From positions 2,458,633-2,522,632 of the forward strand of contig CM019710.1 in assembly GCA_009760885.1 (NCBI GenBank): 64,000 nt of DNA, written 5' to 3'. Shown here piece by piece: positions 1 to 11,400 of this stretch (positions within the stretch are counted from its first letter, which is position 1; every line of letters starts with the position of its first letter). The notes beneath the pieces were generated by a model. That model made no database searches and was not told the origin of the DNA. It was given only the letters and a program-made list of their open reading frames with translations. Made by a program: the position numbers and the translations under genes. Source of the DNA: Achatina immaculata (taxonomy: Eukaryota; Mollusca; Gastropoda; Stylommatophora; Achatinidae).

Positions 1-575
1 TGTAACTAAGGTGACATGCATAGATAACCCAACAGAATGTGCAGCTGTAGCTAAGGTGGCATGCATAGATAACCCAACAGAATGTGCAGCTGTAACTAAG
101 GTGACATGCATGGATAACCCAACAGAATGTGCAGCTGTAGCTAAGGTGACATGCATAGATAACCCAACAGAATGTGCAGCTGTAACTAAGGTGACATGCA
201 TAGATAACCCAACAGAATGTGCAGCTGTAACTAAGGTGACATGCATAGATAACCCAACAGAATGTGCAGCTGTAACTAAGGTGACATGCATAGATAACCC
301 AACAGAATGTGCAGCTGTAACTAAGGTGACATGCATAGATAACCCAACAGAATGTGCAGCTGTAACTAAGGTGACATGCATAGATAACCCAACAGAATGT
401 GCAGCTGTAACTAAGGTGACATGCATAGATAACCCAACAGAATGTGCAGCTGTAACTAAGGTGACATGCATGGATAACCCAACAGAATGTGCAGCTGTAA
501 CTAAGGTGACATGCATGGATAACCCAACAGAATGTGCAGTGTAACTAAGGTGACATGCATGGATACATGTGTTTT
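1..575. repeat. 45-bp minisatellite, about 12.5 copies
   Basis: The unit begins gtaactaaggtgacatgcat and repeats every 45 bases with only a few substitutions (aac/agc, ata/atg). Because 45 is a multiple of three and the unit lacks a stop, the + strand stays open as a repeated 15-residue block containing CIDNPTECAAV. This looks like a by-product of unit length, not a gene: there is no other coding signal, and the frame ends one base after the array degrades. The array continues past the left edge of the window. Confidence 0.95.
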
Positions 576-1189
576 TTCTCTTTAAGCTCTGAAGTGATTA
601 GTTTGTCAACTATACAAAACAAAATACAAGCAATCCTCAGTTAAACTGACTAATAGGAGAAAAACCTGTTCTTCAGAGCCCTTAAGTCCATTGAATGGAA
701 TGTTTGGGTAGGAGGAAGGGTGTTTTTTTTTGTGTTGCTTTTATTTAAAAGAAAAAACAAATACAATATACAGTCCCGTACAATATAAAATTATTGACAT
801 TTGACTTAAGGATCTTGGAGAAAGTTTTTTTTTTTTTTTTTTAATGTTGTAAATAATGTTGTGAACACATGCTAGTGAGACACTTTGCTCTAGTTTCTCA
901 GTTCCAATTTTAGTGCCATATTTAAGTTTATGTGCTTGCTTTTAACTTTTCTGTCTCTTGATGTCATTTAGAATTGTAAAGTAAAAGGTAAAACTACCAT
1001 TTTCATGCCTTTAAGGCATATATTTCCAGGACCATCAGCACATGAAAGCGTGATGTGGTCAGTATCACACCTGACCTTATTTACTGTCCCACATTTCTCT
1101 AGTACCCATTTTTAGAGGCTGGGTGGGCCCCGGAGCCTTTTTTTACTGGGTAGCAGAACAATCACATTGCTGGTACTTGAACCATACCA
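576..1189. other. No gene recognised
   Basis: AT-rich sequence with poly-T/poly-A runs near 721-730 and 825-845. A tRNA B-box-like string (reverse strand, about 1170-1190) is present without a properly spaced A box. I see no exon, complete transposon or array here. Confidence 0.6.
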
Positions 1190-1992
1190 CTGAGTTAGTC
1201 AACCAAGCTCCTACTTGGCTAACCAGGCCGGCTGCTGAGTTAGTCAACCAAGCTCCTATTTACTTGGCTAACCAGGCCGGCTGCTGAGTTAGTCAACCAA
1301 GCTCCTGCTTGGCTAACCAGGCCGGCTGCTGAGTTAGTCAACCAAGCTCCTATTTACTTGGCTAACCAGGCCGGCTGCTGAGTTAGTCAACCAAGCTCCT
1401 ATTTACTTGGCTAACCAGGCCGGCTGCTGAGTTAGTCAACCAAGCTCCTACTTGGCTAACCAGGCCGGCTGCTGAGTTAGTCAACCAAGCTCCTACTTGG
1501 CTAACCAGGCCGGCTGCTGAGTTAGTCAACCAAGCTCCTACTTGGCTAACCAGGCCGGCTGCTGAGTTAGTCAACCAAGCTCCTACTTGGCTAACCAGGC
1601 CGGCTGCTGAGTTAGTCAACCAAGCTCCTATTCACTTGGCTAACCAGGCCGGCTGCTGAGTTAGTCAACCAAGCTCCTACTTGGCTAACCAGGCCGGCTG
1701 CTGAGTTAGTCAACCAAGCTCCTATTTACTTGGCTAACCAGGCCGGCTGCTGAGTTAGTCAACCAAGCTCCTATTCACTTGGCTAACCAGGCCGGCTGCT
1801 GAGTTAGTAAACCAAGCTCCTATTCACTTGGCTAACCAGGCCGGCTGCTGAGTTAGTAAACCAAGCTCCTATTCACTTGGCTAACCAGGCCGGCTGCTGA
1901 GTTAGTAAACCAAGCTCCTATTCACTTGGCTAACCAGGCCGGCTGCTGAGTTAGTAAACCAAGCTCCTATTTACTTGGCTAACCAGGCCGGC
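1190..1992. repeat. 45/49-bp minisatellite, about 17 copies
   Basis: Units run from ctgctgagttagtcaacc to ctaaccaggccgg. Two length classes alternate, 45 bases and about 49 bases, the longer with an extra ttta or ttca before cttgg. Each unit contains the short inverted repeat CCAAG...CTTGG and is much more GC-rich than the flanks. A short reverse-strand open frame (1383-1619) is a product of runs of the 45-base class. The last units share a tcaacc to taaacc change, showing recent spread of a variant at the right end. Confidence 0.95.
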
Positions 1993-2215
1993 ATTTTGAA
2001 TTGTAAGATTGCAAAATTATTTAATAAACAATTCAGAAATCACACTTTATACAACCTGTCTACAAGATAGCTTGAGGCAGACTGAAGACTGAATTAAATC
2101 AAGTACATGCTTTCCAAAATAAGTGCGATATGAAATGTGTACAGTGCTGAGATTTTTCATTTTTTATTAAAAAAAAAAATTATTTGCCTGGTCCATTAAA
2201 TCTGAAATTCATTCA
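1993..2215. other. Spacer without recognised feature
   Basis: AT-rich spacer between two minisatellites; nothing coding or repetitive seen apart from a poly-A run near 2169. Confidence 0.6.
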
Positions 2216-3345
2216 TTGAGGTCAGTTAAGTTGAGGGCTTACTGTGTTGTGTTGTTGTCTGTTAACTTGAAGGTTTACTGTGTTGTGTTGGTGCCTGTTA
2301 ACTTGAGGGTTTACTGTGTTGTGTTGTTGTCTGTTAACTTGAAGGTTTACTGTGTTGTGTTGGTGCCTGTTAACTTGAAAGTTTACTGTGTTGTGTTGTT
2401 GTCTGTTAACTTGAGGGTTTACTGTGTTGTGTTGGTGCCTGTTAACTTGAAGGTTTACTGTGTTGTGTTGTTGTCTGTTAACTTGAGGGTTTACTGTGTT
2501 GTGTTGGTGCCTGTTAACTTGAAGGTTTACTGTGTTGTGTTGTTGTCTGTTAACTTGAAGGTTTACTGTGTTGTCTCTTAAGTTGAGGGCTTACTGTGTT
2601 GTGTTGTTGTCTGTTAACTTGAAGGTTTACTGTGTTGTGTTGGTGCCTGTTAACTTGAGGGTTTACTGTGTTGTCTCTTAAGTTGAGAGTTTACTGTGTT
2701 GTTGTTTGTTAACTTGAGAGTTTACTATGTTGGTGTCTGTTAACTTGAGAGTTTACTGTGTTGTTGTCCATTAAGTTGAGGGTTTACTGTGTTGTTGTCC
2801 ATTAAGTTGAGGGTTTACTGTGTTGTTGTCCATTAAGTTGAGGGTTTACTGTGTTGTTGTCCATTAAGTTGAGGATTTACTGTGTTGTGTTGGTGCCTGT
2901 TAACTTGAAGGTTTACTGTGTTGTGTTGTTGTCTGTTAACTTGAGGGTTTACTGTGTTGTGTTGGTGCCTGTTAACTTGAAGGTTTACTGTGTTGTGTTG
3001 TTGTCTGTTAACTTGAAGGTTTACTGTGTTGTCTCTTAAGTTGAGGGCTTACTGTGTTGTGTTGTTGTCTGTTAACTTGAAGGTTTACTGTGTTGTGTTG
3101 GTGCCTGTTAACTTGAGGGTTTACTGTGTTGTCTCTTAAGTTGAGAGTTTACTGTGTTGTTGTTTGTTAACTTGAGAGTTTACTATGTTGGTGTCTGTTA
3201 ACTTGAGAGTTTACTGTGTTGTTGTCCATTAAGTTGAGGGTTTACTGTGTTGTTGTCCATTAAGTTGAGGGTTTACTGTGTTGTTGTCCATTAAGTTGAG
3301 GGTTTACTGTGTTGTTGTCCATTAAGTTGAGGATTTACTGTGTAA
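2216..3345. repeat. 36-bp minisatellite with 72-bp and 458-bp higher-order periods
   Basis: The basic unit is about 36 bases around gttaacttgaaggtttactg. Alternating variants (gttgtctg versus ggtgcctg) give a 72-base dimer. A larger block is then repeated: the segment starting agttgagggcttactg at 2581 recurs at 3039, a 458-base offset, and brings along shorter units with gttgtccattaagttgag. Open frames here (2216-2581, 2851-3039) simply reflect a 12-residue periodic translation. Confidence 0.93.
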
Positions 3346-4459
3346 TATTTTCTCACCATCATGGATGACATCACTAAGACAACAACAAAGACCAGTCAGA
3401 AACTTGAACATAACATCTAGATCAGAGGTTGGATCACACCCGCAGACTTTGCCACTTTTTATTTATTTTTTTTTTATCAAAATCTCATAGCTAGAAACCA
3501 TTGAGATCTTGCAAGTCAAAGAAATTAGCCTGCACAAAAAAGTCCTCTACTTGGGGGGCCAATTAAAGGAACTAGTGCCAAGTTTCCTGAATGTAGGCTT
3601 TTCTTCCATTACTTCCCACAGCAGCAGGTTCTTTCTTGTTTTGTTCTTGTCATTCTGTTTTTTGTTTGTTTGTTATTTTAACAATTGTTGCACAGTTATA
3701 GTTGAGTTGTGAAGACTGACATCTGTTATAGTTGTGACAATTAGATAGATATGAAATTTTTTTTTTTATATTATCTTTCCTTATTCTCTTGATGCAGAGC
3801 TGACTGATGATCTTATGTTGTATGGTTACCTCCATGTTTATCTTGTAAATTTTTTTTTTTTTTAAACAAGACCAGACCTTCAGAGAAGGTATTGTATTTT
3901 ATTTGCAAGCTTGCCACACCAGAATGATGCAGATGTTTGATGAGTTTTGTTTGCTTGCCACTGTGAAACATCTGTAATGAGTTGTATTATGTTTGCTCTA
4001 AAACAGCAGTGCTAAGCCACAGTGAATGCTGCTTTCTAGTAGTTTGAGAAACACACTATGAAGCTGTTGACTTACTTGACCACATGTTACAAGGGTTTTT
4101 TCCTTAAAAAAAGAAAATAACTACAGCTGTACTTTAAATGGCGTAGATTTTTAAGGGGGGTGGGGGATATTTCCAGTATTATTTATTATGTAAGATTTTT
4201 CTGCCATGCACAAGGATTGGGAAGAAGAGAACAAGCTTTGGCACAGCGGACACGGGGACCAAGCTTAGGGTAACTGGACTTGGCAACATTGGTAGAGTCA
4301 CCCCTGAGATGAGCTGTTTATCAAGATGCTTGACTGATTTCTTCTTGTTTCTAAACCAATTCCTTACAGAAAAAGTGCCAGTATAGCTGTTATTTTATAT
4401 TATTACTGAGAACAGGCTGCAAGCAGTATAAGACAGAGTTTGTAGCAGGGCTATCAGTC
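3346..4459. other. No gene recognised
   Basis: AT-rich non-coding sequence with several homopolymer runs (for example 3465-3476, 3759-3768, 3850-3864). No exon with VPS13 similarity, no transposon ends and no tandem array found by eye. Confidence 0.55.
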
Positions 4460-4615
4460 AGAACAAATTAAGGCATGTTTACAAGAGCAATATAAGACAG
4501 TTTACAAGAGCAATATAAGACAGAGTTTACAGGAGCAGTATAAGACAATTTACAAGAGCAATATAAGACAGAGTTTACAAGAGCAATATTAGAGTTTACA
4601 AGAGCAATAGAAGTC
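4460..4615. repeat. Degenerate ~25-bp tandem repeat
   Basis: Five to six imperfect copies of a unit around acaagagcaatataagacag. It lies in otherwise featureless AT-rich DNA. Confidence 0.8.
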
Positions 4616-4977
4616 AGAATTTGTAAGATCATTTTCTAAGGATGACTTTAGAATAATTGGTATATAAAACAGAGACCAGTGATTTACATGGAATTGGTTG
4701 GCAAGAACCATAAACTTCCATGCACAAGTAGATCCATCACATCACAGCACATCATATCACTTAGGTAGAGTACATCATTTAAAAAAAATCTCAGAAAACT
4801 GTGAATGTGTAAGACATGGCATTGTTGTGTTGTCCATGCTGAGTGTAGCTCCCCAGTTGTATGCTTGCATAAACTCATTTGTCCTCATTGTTCAAGTAAG
4901 CTATTGTAATGTCCAGTAACAGTTATTTGAGATTATTTTTTTTATGTCAGACAGTTTTTTTGTTTTTTTTGTTTGTT

Positions 4978-6103
4978 TTGTGCATTCCTTTATTTAATGT
5001 GACAACAGCTTTCTTTATGATGTTCTGTGCTTTCCTTTATTTAATGTGACAACAGCTTTCTTTATGATGTTCTGTGCTTTCCTTTATGTAATGTGACAAC
5101 AGCTTTGTTGATGATGTTCTGTGCTTTCCTTTATTTAATGTGACAACAGCTTTGTTTATGATGTTCTGTGCTTTCCTTTATTTAATGTGACAACAGCTTT
5201 GTTTATGATTCTCTGTGCTTTTCTTTATTTAATGTGACAACAGCTTTGTTTATGATTCTCTGTGCTTTTCTCTATTTAATGTGACAACAGCTTTGTTTAT
5301 GATGCTCTGTGCTTTTCTCTATTTAACTCTTTCCACTCGCGCGAGCCCCATAAGGATCTTTGCGGTTTAGCAATGGCACCCTCGAGAGCCCTATGTGACA
5401 TTGGAGTTTCTTTCGTTGAAAACACGATGTTACTTTTCATTTAACCAGTTAGTACTCTTCTGGATTCAAAGTTAAACTAGTGTTTTAAGCATGGGGGATA
5501 AATACGCCATTTTTGATACATAGATAAGGGGTAAAATTCAAGTTTATTTCGAGATTGAGTGGTAGAATGGTCACACCAACTGACTAGATCTAGCTTACTA
5601 TATGTGTTTCTAGTAGCTGTAGATCTGTTAGATTTATTGGATGTCACAAAAATCCATAAATATTGATTTTTCTGTGTTGAAATTTGAATGACTATGTATT
5701 CTATATTGGATTATGACACAGCTAAGGTAAATATAAAGTACATTTTATTGTTCAGGCCTAAAATTTTGTTAGCACCAAAAATCGTTCCATCGTTTCACAC
5801 CAGTTTTTTTTTCTTTTCTTTGTTTTTTTTTATGACAAATAACTTCATTTATGGAATCTTCATTCATTTCCACTTATTTTAACATGTGATACACACGTGG
5901 TGATCATGGAATTAATTCTACACAGGGACCCCTTCTCCAAAATGTCTGCTTCGTCAGAAACTAAGGAACATTTTGGAAGTAACGCGGGTGGAAAGAGTTA
6001 ATGTAACAACAGCTTTGTTTATGATACTCTGTGCTTTTCCCTATTTAATGTGACAACAGCTTTGTTTATGATGCTCTGTGCTTTTCTCTATTTAATGTGA
6101 TAT
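4978..6103. repeat. 47-bp minisatellite interrupted by a MITE
   Basis: The unit contains tttaatgtgacaacagcttt and repeats every 47 bases: seven copies before 5323 and about two to three more from 5998 to 6103. The interruption is a 671-base inserted element flanked by TTAA, so the array existed before the insertion. Confidence 0.92.
5327..5997. mobile_element. piggyBac-type MITE with TTAA target duplication
   Basis: A 671-base element interrupts a 47-base array unit exactly at TTAA; TTAA is present at 5323-5326 and 5998-6001. The left end reads CTCTTTCCACTCGCG and the reverse complement of the right end reads CTCTTTCCACCCGCG, a terminal inverted repeat with one mismatch. Ends of the form TTAAC(C/T)CTTT are typical of the piggyBac superfamily (Looper-like). 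No transposase is encoded, so it would have been moved in trans. Confidence 0.88.
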
Positions 6104-6224
6104 TAAATGAGTTTACCACACAGAAAAGATGAAATTTTATTCACTGTTTGTGCAGAAACAAAGCTGGAATCTACTCACTAGGTCTTGATGTTTGATGTAA
6201 ATAATTGAGTACAACTGTCTTTCT

Positions 6225-6425
6225 GTTTATGTAACCTCCAGTTTGCTATATGTTATGTGTCCATTACTATAACCTCCAGTTTGCTATGTTATGTTTCTAT
6301 TGTAACAACCATAAACTGAATGTTATGCTTTTATTACCTCCAGTTATTATATGTTATGTTTCCATTTTTATAACTTCCAGTTGACATATGTCATGTTTCC
6401 ATTGCTATAACCTCCAGTATGTGTA
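6225..6425. repeat. Degenerate ~40-bp tandem repeat
   Basis: Four to five diverged copies of a unit containing tataacctccagtttgctat and tatgttatgtttccatt. Divergence is much higher than in neighbouring arrays. Confidence 0.75.
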
Positions 6426-6604
6426 TGTATGCACTGTATTTATAGTTACTGCAGACACATTTTCATTTTTCTCACAACAGCATCATGAGTAACAGTGTGA
6501 TGTTACATACTTTTCCCCCAAACTGATGTACACTAATATACACCTCATCATAAAACTATCATCCTCATCAGTACCATCATGATCAGACTGCTCTCTCCTC
6601 ATCT

Positions 6605-6950
6605 TAGATAGTTGTTTACATCTTCTGTTATAGTTTCTACAACTTATGTCAGGGGTGTTTAATCTTCTGCCATAGTGTTTACATCTTCTGTTATAATGTT
6701 TACATCTTCTGTTATAGTGTTTACATCTTCTGTTATAGTGTTTATATATTCTGTTATAGTGTTTACATATTCTGTTATAGTGTTTACAACTATGTCAGGG
6801 GTGTTTAATCTCTGCCATAGTGTTTACATCTTCTGTTATAGTGTTTACATCTTCTGTTATAGTGTTTACATCTTCTGTTATAGTGTTTACATATTCTGTT
6901 TAGTGTTTACAACTTATGTCAGGGGTGTTTAATCTCTGCCATTTTTGTTT
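6605..6950. repeat. 21-bp minisatellite with a longer super-unit
   Basis: The unit is gtgtttacatcttctgttata (one base over 20 counting the final a), repeated in two blocks, each ended by a variant containing acttatgtcaggggtgtttaa. That variant occurs three times (about 6643, 6788, 6910), giving an approximate 125-145-base higher-order period. Confidence 0.88.
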
Positions 6951-6952
6951 AC

Positions 6953-7035
6953 TATAATTGGCAAACTATCTTGCCAGCCCTATGTGATGTTTTAACGGCA
7001 CGGGAAGGATATAAGATATAAGATAAGATAGTGTT
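6953..7035 (+). mobile_element. 3' stub of LINE family A
   Basis: About 80 bases here (gccctatgtgatgttttaac, then cggcacgggaaggatataag) match the 3' end of the larger LINE at 34655-36525 (reverse strand there) and the copy ending at 38130. It finishes in a tail of ataagat repeats, like the larger copy. This is an extremely 5'-truncated insertion in the + orientation. Confidence 0.8.
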
Positions 7036-7889
7036 TATATTTTCTGCCATAATCAGCATGTTTGTTTCTGTTTGAGTTAGACCATTGTACTGACCAGCAC
7101 TCAAATGAAAGCCAGCATGTTCTGTTGCAGGGTCACATTTACTTCTGCTCGCATCTTCTAATTTTGTTTTCTGCTCAAATGGTTCAGAGTCACTCTCCAC
7201 ATATCTTGGTCTTTCGCAGGCTCTGTCCAGGCTTTATGGCTGATAACTTAAGATATCATTATGTCTCAATGTAGCTGTACCATGTGGCCTACTTCCTATG
7301 TTAGGTTTACCATACACAAACTGTTGGGGTGATTCCCAGCCAACTCAGTCTTCTGCTGCTTAGTGCTGTCATGCTGCAGAGCCTCAGAGCTGCTGCCACT
7401 TGCTGCTGTTTGTTATTCTTTACACAAACAGTCAAGTTCTTTTCTCATGCCTGCCTTATGTTGTTCACCTTTCACATTCTTATGAGTGCTAAGTACACAG
7501 GAATCTTTGTTTACAGTGTTAACTCTCTGTTGTTCCTTTACTTTTTCCTTTGTTTGACTAAGCTGTAGCAGTCTTTCCTATTCATGTATTGATTTCTTCA
7601 TCCAAGGAGAAGGTGGAAGTAACTCTAGACCCAAGATAGATAAACCTGTTGCCTGATTAAAGCAGGTTCCCATTCAGTGTTAGACAAATCAGTGTGATCA
7701 TGCATTGTCCAGAAACCACCATCTTGTTGATACTTACCGTCAGTGAAAAAAGATCACGCGCTCTGGGCATACTCTTAGTCTGTAGAGTCCCTCACTGTGA
7801 GCTATATAGGCTGCATCGTCATCAAATTGGCATTACTTGATTGCCAACACTGCCACAGCAATCAACCATTTCTTTCTGCCTTGTCACAT
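7036..7889. other. No gene recognised
   Basis: Non-repetitive sequence of mixed composition. Two or three short open frames on the + strand (for example 7329-7568) are hydrophobic, lack flanking splice signals and match nothing I know. I see no exon or transposon ends. Confidence 0.5.
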
Positions 7890-8150
7890 ACATAACTTTC
7901 TTGTAATAATGGTAATGTTTATATGTTCTAGTCTGACATAACTTTCCTGTAATAATGGTAATGTTTTTATGTTATAGTCTGACATAACTTTCTTGTAATA
8001 ATGGTAATGTTTTTATGTTATAGTCTGACATAACTTTCTTGTAATAATGGTAATGTTTTTATGTTATAGTCTGACATAACTTTCTTGTAATAATGGTAAT
8101 GTTTTTATGTTATAGTCTGACATAACTTTCTTGTAATAATGGTAATGTTT
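7890..8150. repeat. 46-bp minisatellite, about 6 copies
   Basis: The unit contains gtctgacataactttcttgt followed by aataatggtaatgttt. Copies are near identical. The array ends about 140 bases before VPS13 exon 1. Confidence 0.93.
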
Positions 8151-8289
8151 ATACATGTACATTCTAGTCATCTGTCATGCAAATTTGTGTTGTTTTTTTT
8201 CTCATATTTGGTTATCATTCAGAATTTGTCAAACAAAATGGTTGAGAATTTTGGTGACATGTTTTGACAATTGTCTGTACCTTCTACAG

Positions 8290-8409
8290 CTGATCGTATC
8301 AGTACCAGTGATTGTTCTCAAACTGGAAGGAGGCGTGGGACACCAGACTATACCATTGCTCATCATAGAATCATCCTTCTCAACCCAGGTCCACAACTGG
8401 AGCTCAGAT
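8290..8409 (+). CDS. VPS13: VPS13 exon 1 of window
   Basis: A 120-base exon of 40 codons, phase 0 at both ends. The acceptor is ttctacag and the donor is gtgagt, both strong. The peptide includes VIVLKLEGGVGHQTIP and LLIIESSFSTQVHNWSS. The family pattern here is a gly/his segment followed by a hydrophobic strand, ES.FS..V.NWSS, from the repeating beta-groove part of VPS13A/C that forms the lipid channel. Earlier exons must lie upstream of the window or be unrecognised in it. The next family segment (MYIESSMSVEIAYNN) follows directly after removal of intron 1. Confidence 0.9.
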
Positions 8410-11400
8410 GTGAGTGCTCATATACCAGAACAATTCTCTGTGCTCTCTTTGTTGCACATATAACAGTGTGTACTTTTGCTTTTCACGGCAACACTGACCT
8501 AAATCTCTCTTCGCCCTTGTACCAGGCCAGGCAGGCATTAGAAGAAAGAGCAGAGGAAGGGCAAGCAGTGAAGTGAGTTCATGTTGTAAATGCTATAGAA
8601 GATGCAGGTCAGATAAAAGACTTCACTTGTCGACAGTGAAGGAGCTGAAGTGAAACTTGCTGTGATAACAGAATATAGATTTCTGGAGTTTGTTCCCTGC
8701 ATTATCACTTAAAGTTAAATCTCTTTTTTTTTTTTTCTTTTTGCTATAGTTGGAGTTTTGGGGTAATTTCCCGTGAGTATCCAAGCAGAGCTTTTACTTA
8801 CAACAAGCTTGTGTGTTGTGAGCATTTGCCAAAGCATGAGAGTTGCTGGAAAGCCTTACAGGGTGATTTTTGGTCTGAAAGAGTTCAGCATCCTGCAAGA
8901 GAAGTCATGGAGTGAATGGACAAGCTTGTCTCCAGTGTTTTTATTATGTTATGGTGGAATTTGCAGTATAGTGTTGCTCTTGCCAGTGCTATTTGTGTAT
9001 TTTGTAGAAACACCAACTGTTTGAGATGTATTTCATATAAGGAATTTCATCATCATCATCGTGATCATGATCCTGTTCCATAGTTAAACCAGCTTTTTGT
9101 TTGACTTTGACAAGTGGCATTTGTTATCTATGTGTAGTCAGCTGTGAGATGTCCAGCCACAAAATGTAGTTCAACTGTGAGATGTCTGCCTGGGTCTTGT
9201 TGCATGTACAGTGTACAAGGAGTTGTATGATTTGTCATGAGTATGACTTTATGTTTGTCACCATTTGGCAAGCTCCTAGTGAGTCAAGGGGGCCTCCACA
9301 GTGTAGCAAGACATGGTTAATTAAAGATACTGGAAGAATGGTCAAGCAGTACAGGACCGCTGTTATCAGTCATTGTAGGCTGAAGTATATCTTGTATGTA
9401 ACATCTGTTGTTTCAGTTTATATATTGGCAAAATTAGTCTGGCCATTATCAGGCTCTTTAGTGTGGCTTTGTATGGAACAACTTTCACTGCTTTAATGAT
9501 GAAATGATGTTTGTGGTGTATGTTTGAGTTAGGGTTGTGAAATCTTTCAGTTGTTGATTTAATGAAGAGAATGAATGGACACATTATGTGCAGGAAACTG
9601 TCTACTGTAGAGAGGCAGACAAATGAATGGACACATTATGTGCAGGAAACTGTCTACTGTAGAGAGGCAGACAAATGAATGGACACATTATGTGCAGGAA
9701 ACTGTCTACTGTAGAGAGGCAGACAAATGAATGGACACATTATGTGCAGGAAACTGTCTACTGTAGAGAGGCAGACAAATGAATGGACACATTATGTGCA
9801 GGAAACTGTCTACTGTAGAGAGGCAGACAAATGAATGGACACATTATGTGCAGGAAACTGTCTACTGTAGAGAGGCAGACAAATGAATGGACACATTATG
9901 TGCAGGAAACTGTCTACTGTAGAGGGGCAGACAAATGAATGGACACATTATGTGCAGGAAACTGTCTACTGTAGAGGGGCAGACAAATGAATGGACACAT
10001 TATGTGCAGGAAACTGTCTACTATAGAGAGGCAAATAACTACACAACTTTCTCTTCCTTCTCCTCCCCCCAGTGGGAATTTTTGTTGTTTATAGGTAACC
10101 CTGCAGTTAGACACCTTTGATGGTCAGGTAACTGGTAGATGTCCTTCTTCTACATCATGCTGTGGTAATTGTGGTTATTTGTTTGGTGACCGGGTTGTTT
10201 CATTTTGCTGCCAGAAGAAAGTTTTTGTGTTGCATGTGCATCTTTCCTATCATTCATATCTGTCCCCGATGTTCAGATGTACATTGAGAGCAGCATGAGT
10301 GTTGAGATTGCCTACAACAATGAGAAGCTTGGAGTATGGGAACCTATCATTGAACCTGTCATTGACACCAGAAAGTCAGCACCTCACAAGTGGGGCCTCT
10401 CTGTGGAGGTTAGTCAGAGTTTTCTTTTCCCCCCATGTCTGTCCTTCAGTATTCCCTCATCATCCATGTCAACATCATATCATATCTCTTTATTCCCTCA
10501 TCATGTCTACTTCATATCATATCTCTTTATTCCCTCATCATGTCTACTTCATATCATATCTCTTTATTCCCTCATCATGTCTACTTCATATCATATCTCT
10601 TTATTCTCTCATCATGTCTACTTCATATCATATCTCTTTATTCCCTCATCATGCCTACTTCATATCATAGCTCTTTTTTCTCTCATCATGTCTACTTCAT
10701 ATCATATCCCTTTATTCCTTAATCATGTCTACTTCATATCATATCTCTTTATTCCCCCCTTATGTCTACTTCATATCATAGCTCTTATTCCTTCATCATG
10801 TCTACTTCATATCATAGCTCTTTATTTCCCACCATGTCTACTTCATATCATATCTCTTTATTACCCCCTTATGTCTGCTTCATATCATATCTCTTTATTC
10901 CCCCCTTATGTCTACTTCATATCATAGCTCTTATTCCTTCACCATGTCTACTTCATATCATTTCTCTTTATTCCTTCATCATGTCTACTTCATAGCTTTT
11001 TATTCCCTCTTCATGTCTGCTTCATATAGCTCTAATTCCTTCATCATGTCTACTTCATATCATAGCTTTTTATTCCCTCTTCATGTCTGCTTCATATTAT
11101 AGCTCTTATTCCTTCATCATATCTATTCAAGATTAAAGTCTTCATTCTCCATCATCATGTCTACACAGTATCATAATTTTTTTTTTATTTCCTCATTCAT
11201 ATCTAATTGATGTCATGGTTCTTTTTTTTTTCCAGTCATCATCATGTCTACTCAGTATCACAGGTCATTATTCCATTACCATATTGTATGCTCAGTATGA
11301 TAGGTGATTATTCCCTAATCGTCATCATCATGTCACTTGGTATCATGTAATTATTCCCTTACCATATTGTACACTCAGTATGATAGGTGTCTTTTCTCCC

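Noticed and set aside
11..544. 177-codon open frame with CIDNPTECAAV repeats
   Set aside because: Pure periodic translation of a 45-base minisatellite; no start context, splice signals or sequence outside the array.
1165..1195. tRNA B-box-like string on the reverse strand (ggttcaagtacc)
   Set aside because: The only A-box-like word is about 11 bases away, too close for a tRNA or a tRNA-derived SINE promoter; no cloverleaf could be drawn.
1190..1992. CRISPR-like regular repeats
   Set aside because: Repeats are contiguous with no unique spacers, and the context is animal intron-type DNA.
10205..10927. 240-codon open frame overlapping exon 2
   Set aside because: Only 10277-10408 is VPS13; the rest is read-through into the 37-base array after a good donor.
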